NCBI RefSeq assembly: GCF_009497655.1
Contig: NZ_CP023317.1
Coordinates: 3,501,501 to 3,565,500, forward strand
DNA: 64,000 nt
Reading direction: 5' to 3'
DNA from: Priestia megaterium
GTDB lineage: Bacteria > Bacillota > Bacilli > Bacillales > Bacillaceae_H
The position numbers and the translations under genes were made by a program. Within the stretch, counting starts at the first letter, position 1. Every line of letters begins with the position of its first letter. Below the pieces are notes generated by a model that saw nothing but the letters and a program-made list of their open reading frames with translations, was not told the origin of the DNA and did not search any database. Positions 59,996-64,000 of the stretch are shown in pieces.

Positions 59996-60136
59996 ATAGA
60001 AAACTTGGTTAGTTATATTAAAGAATTAGGCTTTCCAGTTGCGCTATCTTTTTACTTACTCGTGCGCATTGAAAGCAAATTAGATCGAATTACAGAACTG
60101 CTTCAAATTCTTATTGAAAAAAAGGACAAGCAATAA
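59996..60136 (+). CDS. YvrJ-family protein, possible ATA start
   Basis: Hand-found. Frame reads IENLVSYIKELGFPVALSFY, LLVRIESKLDRITELLQILI, EKKDKQ, the complete YvrJ pattern (xGFPxxxxxYLLxRxExKL). The strong ribosome site AGGAGG (59981-59986) is nine nt from an ATA codon where family members have ATG; ATT 59993 is six nt away and TTG 60005 eighteen. Coordinates assume ATA; a TTG start gives 43 residues. Single helix plus amphipathic tail; role of the family unknown. Confidence 0.7.
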   Translation: MENLVSYIKELGFPVALSFYLLVRIESKLDRITELLQILIEKKDKQ

Positions 60137-60150
60137 GCAGACTTCTGCTT

Positions 60151-61416
60151 TTATACCCAAAGCGAACTTGTACCTTCTTTTTCAAGATGCAGCACATCCA
60201 CTTCTATTCCCCTATCGTATCCATGCTCTCCACCCGGAAGAACAATCAAGCCGTTCGCCGCAGCTAAAGATGAAATAGCACCCGACTTGTCCATGCCAAC
60301 AGGCGTTACTAAGAGCCTTCCCCCTTCGTCTGTAATTTTTCCTCGCACCATTCTTGTGAATGCGTTAGGCTCTTTAAAACGGCCGTTTAACACCGCTTTT
60401 GTTTTATGTAAATGAGGCGCCGGTGAATGTAAAAAGCTGCGAACAATCGGACGTACAAACAGTTCAAACCCGACATAGCAAGCAGATGGGTTTCCTGATA
60501 ATCCAAACAACAGCTGTCCGTTTCGTTCTGCGACTGTTGTGACGCTTCCCGGTCGCATCGCAATTTTGTTAAACAGCACGTTCGCGCCAAGCTTTTTATA
60601 AATAGCCGGTAAATAATCATAGTCCCCAACGGATACGCCGCCGGTTGTCAGTAAAATATCCACTTCTTCAAGCGCTTTTTCTACCGCTTCATAGCAGCGG
60701 TCAAAATCATCTTCAAGCTTCCCTAAATATTTCGGAATTCCCCCGCTTCTTACGATTTGTGCAAGTGCCATATAGGAGTTGCTGTTGCGGATTTTCCCTG
60801 GTTCTAGCGGCTCGTTCACATCAAGCAGTTCGCTTCCTGTTGTTAACACGCCAACAATCGGCTGCTTCACCACGGCTACATCCGCATAGCCAAACGTAGC
60901 TAAAAAAGCGGTGACGCCCGGATTGATGCGCGTTCCTTTTGAAACGAGCACGTCTCCTTTTTTTGTTTCTTCTCCTTTTAACGCAATGTGTTCCCACTTT
61001 GAAGCCCGCCTGCTTAACGCCATATACGTTTTGCCTTCTTTTTCATACGACTTCGTTACTTCAAGCATCACAACCGCATCACATGAATGAGGCACTTGTG
61101 CTCCTGTCATAATGCGCACAGCTTGAAACGGCTTTAGTTCTTCTTCAAAGACAGAGCCAGCGCCGATTTCACCTACAACTTCGAACTCGACAGAATGTTC
61201 ATTTGATACTTCTACGCAGTCTTGTGCTCGAACCGCAAAGCCGTCATAAAGCGATTTATTAAAATGAGGCACGTTTTGGTCGGCGATAATATCTTCTCCT
61301 AAATAGCGTCCGTAGCTTTCGGTGATCGATACACGTTCGATGCTGCCTTTTCTTTTATATGTCATAACTTTTTCAATTGCTTCAGGAATTGAAATAGGTG
61401 TTCTGCTTTCTAACAT
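60151..61416 (-). CDS. moeA: Molybdopterin molybdotransferase
   Basis: 421 residues from ATG 61416 (AAGGAAGTGA upstream; an ATG at 61446 lacks one). Inserts molybdate into adenylylated molybdopterin. Signatures: VPHFNKSLYDGFAVRAQD, VRIMTGAQVPHSCDAVVMLE, IVGVLTTGSELLDVNEPLEP, ILLTTGGVSVGDYDYLP, FGLSGNPSACYVGFELFV. All four MoeA domains are present. Divergent from moaC-moaB. Confidence 0.96.
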   Translation of the reverse strand: MLESRTPISIPEAIEKVMTYKRKGSIERVSITESYGRYLGEDIIADQNVPHFNKSLYDGFAVRAQDCVEVSNEHSVEFEVVGEIGAGSVFEEELKPFQAVRIMTGAQVPHSCDAVVMLEVTKSYEKEGKTYMALSRRASKWEHIALKGEETKKGDVLVSKGTRINPGVTAFLATFGYADVAVVKQPIVGVLTTGSELLDVNEPLEPGKIRNSNSYMALAQIVRSGGIPKYLGKLEDDFDRCYEAVEKALEEVDILLTTGGVSVGDYDYLPAIYKKLGANVLFNKIAMRPGSVTTVAERNGQLLFGLSGNPSACYVGFELFVRPIVRSFLHSPAPHLHKTKAVLNGRFKEPNAFTRMVRGKITDEGGRLLVTPVGMDKSGAISSLAAANGLIVLPGGEHGYDRGIEVDVLHLEKEGTSSLWV

Positions 61417-61530
61417 ACATTCTTCACTTCCTTTATGTCTGTTCACTTTTTGCGCTATGGTGTAAAATCATAGCATATCTCACTATTTCTATCATACAAC
61501 AAAATTTACTGAAAAAGGATGAAAACACCG

Positions 61531-62019
61531 ATGTCTTCTTTTACTCATTTTAATGATCAAGGCCGGGCCAATATGGTCGATATTAGCGAAAAATCTATCA
61601 CTCGCCGCGTTGCAACAGCTCGTTCAAGCATACTTGTTAACAAAGAAATTCACGAAGCCATTGTAGAACATAAGATCGGAAAAGGCGATGTGCTTGCTGT
61701 CGCACAAGTAGCAGGGATTATGGCAGCAAAACGCACGTCTGACATTATTCCGATGTGTCACCCTCTTTTATTAAAAGGCGTAAACCTTTCATTTGACTGG
61801 GATACAAGCAATAACGAGTACCGTTTATTAATAGAAGCAACTGTTAAAACGGAAGGCTCAACGGGCGTTGAAATGGAAGCTTTAACTGCCGCTTCTGCCT
61901 GCGCATTAACCGTTTATGATATGTGCAAAGCCATTGATAAAGGCATGATTATCGGCGAAACATATCTGCTTGAAAAATCAGGCGGCAAAAACGGTGACTA
62001 CAAACGTACGGAAGCGTAA
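61531..62019 (+). CDS. moaC: Cyclic pyranopterin monophosphate synthase
   Basis: 162 residues from ATG 61531 (AAAGGATG nine nt upstream; the in-frame ATG four codons earlier overlaps it). Converts 3',8-cyclo-GTP to cyclic pyranopterin monophosphate. [40 protein letters not shown] and [20 protein letters not shown] are the standard MoaC blocks with the catalytic Lys/His residues. 12 bp before moaB; one operon. Confidence 0.96.
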   Translation: MSSFTHFNDQGRANMVDISEKSITRRVATARSSILVNKEIHEAIVEHKIGKGDVLAVAQVAGIMAAKRTSDIIPMCHPLLLKGVNLSFDWDTSNNEYRLLIEATVKTEGSTGVEMEALTAASACALTVYDMCKAIDKGMIIGETYLLEKSGGKNGDYKRTEA

Positions 62020-62031
62020 AGGAGGTACATA

Positions 62032-62544
62032 ATGAGCGTACATGAACATAAATCCAAAGCAACTCAGCCCGTTCGCTGCAAAGTCATTACGGTATCCGAT
62101 ACACGTACAAAAGAAACCGATAAAAGCGGCGCGCTAATGATCCAACTTCTGAAAGAACACGAGATGCAGGTCGCTTCCTATGAAATTGTAAAAGACGATC
62201 AAACGTCGATTCAACAAGCGATACTTGCCGGATGCAGTGCTGAGGACATTGACGTTGTTCTCACAAACGGCGGCACCGGAATTACAAAACGAGACGTCAC
62301 AATTGAAGCCGTTCAAGTGCTGATTCATAAAGAAATCGTCGGGTTTGGCGAGCTGTTTCGCATGCTGAGCTACACCGAAGACATTGGCAGCGCAGCGATT
62401 ATGAGCCGAGCAATTGCCGGGACGATTAACGAAAAAGCCGTTTTTTCTACACCAGGATCAAGCGGTGCTGTTCGCCTAGCTATGACCAAACTGATTTTGC
62501 CTGAACTTCGCCACGTTGTGTGGGAATTAAACCGCCAGCGCTAA
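62032..62544 (+). CDS. moaB: Molybdopterin adenylyltransferase-type protein
   Basis: 170 residues. VITVSDTRTKETDKSGALMI, VVLTNGGTGITKRDVTIEAV, IMSRAIAGTINEKAVFSTPG, SSGAVRLAMTKLILPELRHV follow MoaB/Mog. It binds molybdopterin and activates it with ATP before MoeA inserts molybdenum. Ribosome site AAAGGAGGTAC. Followed by a terminator. Confidence 0.95.
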   Translation: MSVHEHKSKATQPVRCKVITVSDTRTKETDKSGALMIQLLKEHEMQVASYEIVKDDQTSIQQAILAGCSAEDIDVVLTNGGTGITKRDVTIEAVQVLIHKEIVGFGELFRMLSYTEDIGSAAIMSRAIAGTINEKAVFSTPGSSGAVRLAMTKLILPELRHVVWELNRQR

Positions 62545-62546
62545 CA

Positions 62547-62576
62547 AAATGCCTATGCTTGCGCATAGGCATTTTC
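62547..62576. terminator. Bidirectional terminator
   Basis: AAAATGCCTATGC / GCATAGGCATTTT, 13-bp stem between convergent moaB and the sulfite-oxidase-like gene. Confidence 0.88.
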
Positions 62577-62577
62577 A

Positions 62578-63240
62578 TTAATCATAGTCTTTATGTACCC
62601 ACTCATCTTCTGGAATGCCTAAATCTTCTCCAGAAAAACGCTCTTCTTTAAACGGATCTCCTCTAAGATGAAAGCCGTTTTGCTCCCAAAAGCCCGGATG
62701 GTTTTCATCAATAGCTTCAAAGCCTCGAAGCCATTTGACACTTTTCCAAAAGTACAAATGCGGCACAACCAATCGCAGCGGATATCCATGCTTAGGTGTA
62801 AGCGGCTCTCCGTTAAAGGAATGAGCGAGAAGAATATCGTCTCTCAGTAAATCTTTTACTTCAATGTTTGACGTATAGTCATTATCTCCGTGCAGCATGA
62901 TGTATTTACTTTTCAACTCCACGCCAACTGCTTTTAAAAAGTCTGTAAACAGCACGCCCGTAAATTCATTATCAAGTCTTGTCCATCTCGTTACGCAATG
63001 AATATCACATTTCACCGTTGTTTGAGGCATGTTCAATATATCTTGATACGAAAGCGTCACTTCTTTGTCTACCAACCCAAACACGCGAAGCGTCCACTCC
63101 TCTAAGTTATACTCCGGCACGTCGCCTTCATGTAAAATAGGAAAGCGCTCTGTCACTACTTGCCCCGGAGGCACTCGTCCTTCATACTTTGGATCAATTT
63201 CTGGTGTTTTCATTCGTTTAATACGGTCTGCTTTGTTCAT
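62578..63240 (-). CDS. Sulfite oxidase-like molybdoenzyme (YuiH-type)
   Basis: 220 residues from ATG 63240 (AGAGGTGG upstream). Oxidoreductase molybdopterin-binding domain: YEGRVPPGQVVTERFPILHE, VKCDIHCVTRWTRLDNEFTG with the molybdenum-ligand Cys, GYPLRLVVPHLYFWKSVKWL, GFWEQNGFHLRGDPFKEERF. No heme or dimerisation domain and no twin-Arg signal, so it is a short cytoplasmic member like B. subtilis YuiH. It needs the cofactor made by the neighbouring moa/moe genes. Confidence 0.92.
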   Translation of the reverse strand: MNKADRIKRMKTPEIDPKYEGRVPPGQVVTERFPILHEGDVPEYNLEEWTLRVFGLVDKEVTLSYQDILNMPQTTVKCDIHCVTRWTRLDNEFTGVLFTDFLKAVGVELKSKYIMLHGDNDYTSNIEVKDLLRDDILLAHSFNGEPLTPKHGYPLRLVVPHLYFWKSVKWLRGFEAIDENHPGFWEQNGFHLRGDPFKEERFSGEDLGIPEDEWVHKDYD

Positions 63241-63264
63241 AGGTACCACCTCTTTATTTTTTTA

Positions 63265-64000
63265 TCAGCGTGCACTTTGCTGACTTGTTTGATTCGTTTC
63301 GACACCTTTATCTCGTAAGAAAAACATCGCGGCTAATGTAAGTACGTAAGGGACCATCATCGTAAACTCAGTCGGTATTGAAAAACCTTGCAGTCGTGTG
63401 CTCATGGCATCCATTAAGCCGAAAAGGATACTTGACGCTAAAATACCGAGCGGATGAGACTGACCGAGCATCATCGCAACAAGTGCGATAAATCCACGCC
63501 CTGAAGTCATGCCTTCTGAGAACATCGTGACTTGCCCTAACGAAAGCTGTGCTCCCGCGATCCCGCACAGGATTCCGCATGCTGCAATCGCAAACAGCTG
63601 ATATCTTATTGCTTTCAACCCAAGCGTACTTGCTGCTACTTTATTGTAGCCTACTGCTAGAAGACGAAAACCAAAAATCGTTCGATAAAAGAAGATATAA
63701 AAAGCAATAGCTGCTAAAAAAGCAAAATAGACAAGCGGTGACTGCCCGGAAACAATGTCGCCGATTATAGGTATGTCTTTAATTAAAGGAATATCCCATG
63801 TACCTATCCCGTGCATGTTTTTATCGTAATAGGCACCTTTTGTATGAAAAATAGTCCGGAGTAAAAATGTCGTTAAGCCCAGTGCTAAAAAATTAATAGA
63901 CACCCCAACGACAATTTCATTTGCTTTAAACATCACGACCATCATTCCAAAAAGCAAAGCAAAAAGTAAGCTTGCTCCAGCCGCAATCACGATCGCAAAA
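63265..64000 (-). CDS. ABC transporter permease, nucleoside type (NupQ/YufQ-like), N-terminus cut by window
   Basis: About 245 residues are visible; the frame stays open to the window end, so the true start is outside. Multi-helix permease of the branched-chain/ribose-type family: ANEIVVGVSINFLALGLTTF, YRTIFGFRLLAVGYNKVAAS (EAA-like loop), GLKAIRYQLFAIAACGILCG, GRGFIALVAMMLGQSHPLGI, MMVPYVLTLAAMFFLRDKG. This matches the second permease of BmpA-linked guanosine/nucleoside importers (YufQ, now NupQ). Last gene of its operon on this side. Confidence 0.88.
   Translation of the reverse strand, partial: FAIVIAAGASLLFALLFGMMVVMFKANEIVVGVSINFLALGLTTFLLRTIFHTKGAYYDKNMHGIGTWDIPLIKDIPIIGDIVSGQSPLVYFAFLAAIAFYIFFYRTIFGFRLLAVGYNKVAASTLGLKAIRYQLFAIAACGILCGIAGAQLSLGQVTMFSEGMTSGRGFIALVAMMLGQSHPLGILASSILFGLMDAMSTRLQGFSIPTEFTMMVPYVLTLAAMFFLRDKGVETNQTSQQSAR

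Overview
The window looks like chromosome of a low-GC, spore-forming Bacillaceae, most likely Priestia (Bacillus) megaterium or a close relative. Support: strong AGGAGG-type ribosome binding sites, many U-tailed hairpin terminators, frequent TTG/GTG starts, CcpA-type cre sites, and spore genes (alpha/beta SASP, a CotD-like coat protein, two YjcZ-type proteins). The species is inferred from gene style. No rRNA, tRNA, CRISPR array, intact prophage or intact insertion sequence was seen.

Layout. 0-3.8 kb: alpha-glucoside locus (GH13 glucosidase cut by the window start, LacI regulator, LacY/CscB-type permease) with matching palindromic operators. 3.9-12.8 kb: small membrane proteins, an iron alcohol dehydrogenase, a GNAT acetylase, a lipoprotein and a CPBP protease. 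13.1-16 kb: bioF-bioH-bioC operon behind a promoter with a BirA box. 16-18.5 kb: orphan PTS EIIA beside a truncated EIIC remnant, and a secreted asparaginase. 18.8-21.5 kb: alanine-dehydrogenase-like enzyme with a GltS-type transporter. 21.8-23.7 kb: padR-DUF1700-DUF4097 operon. 24.5-31.2 kb: signalling/envelope block (PAP2 phosphatase, ArlS/ArlR-type two-component system, orphan response regulator, MreC paralogue, four-repeat membrane protein, frameshifted CBO0543 gene). 31.9-38.7 kb: LysR, MFS efflux, SDR, cupin, aldo/keto reductase, carboxymuconolactone-decarboxylase-like protein and TetR, a likely redox/aldehyde-response cluster. 38.9-41.4 kb: maltose-acetyltransferase-type enzyme and an SLC45-like sugar transporter. 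41.5-48.5 kb: many tiny genes, several sporulation-linked. 48.7-60 kb: bacillithiol-transferase-type DinB protein, small membrane proteins, DUF3267 peptidase, ankyrin protein, YtaF, an Xre-DUF1232 fusion, AraC/GyrI-like regulator and MEDS protein. 60-64 kb: molybdenum cofactor genes (moeA, moaC, moaB), a sulfite-oxidase-like molybdoenzyme, and a nucleoside-type ABC permease cut by the window end.

Most distinctive observations: two unlinked loci encoding 25-27 residue membrane microproteins with a 40-nt leader identical at 38 positions; three genes whose best-placed start is AUA or AUC; a HAD protein whose nucleophilic Asp is Asn; an MreC paralogue next to an orphan response regulator; and several gene remnants marking deletion junctions.
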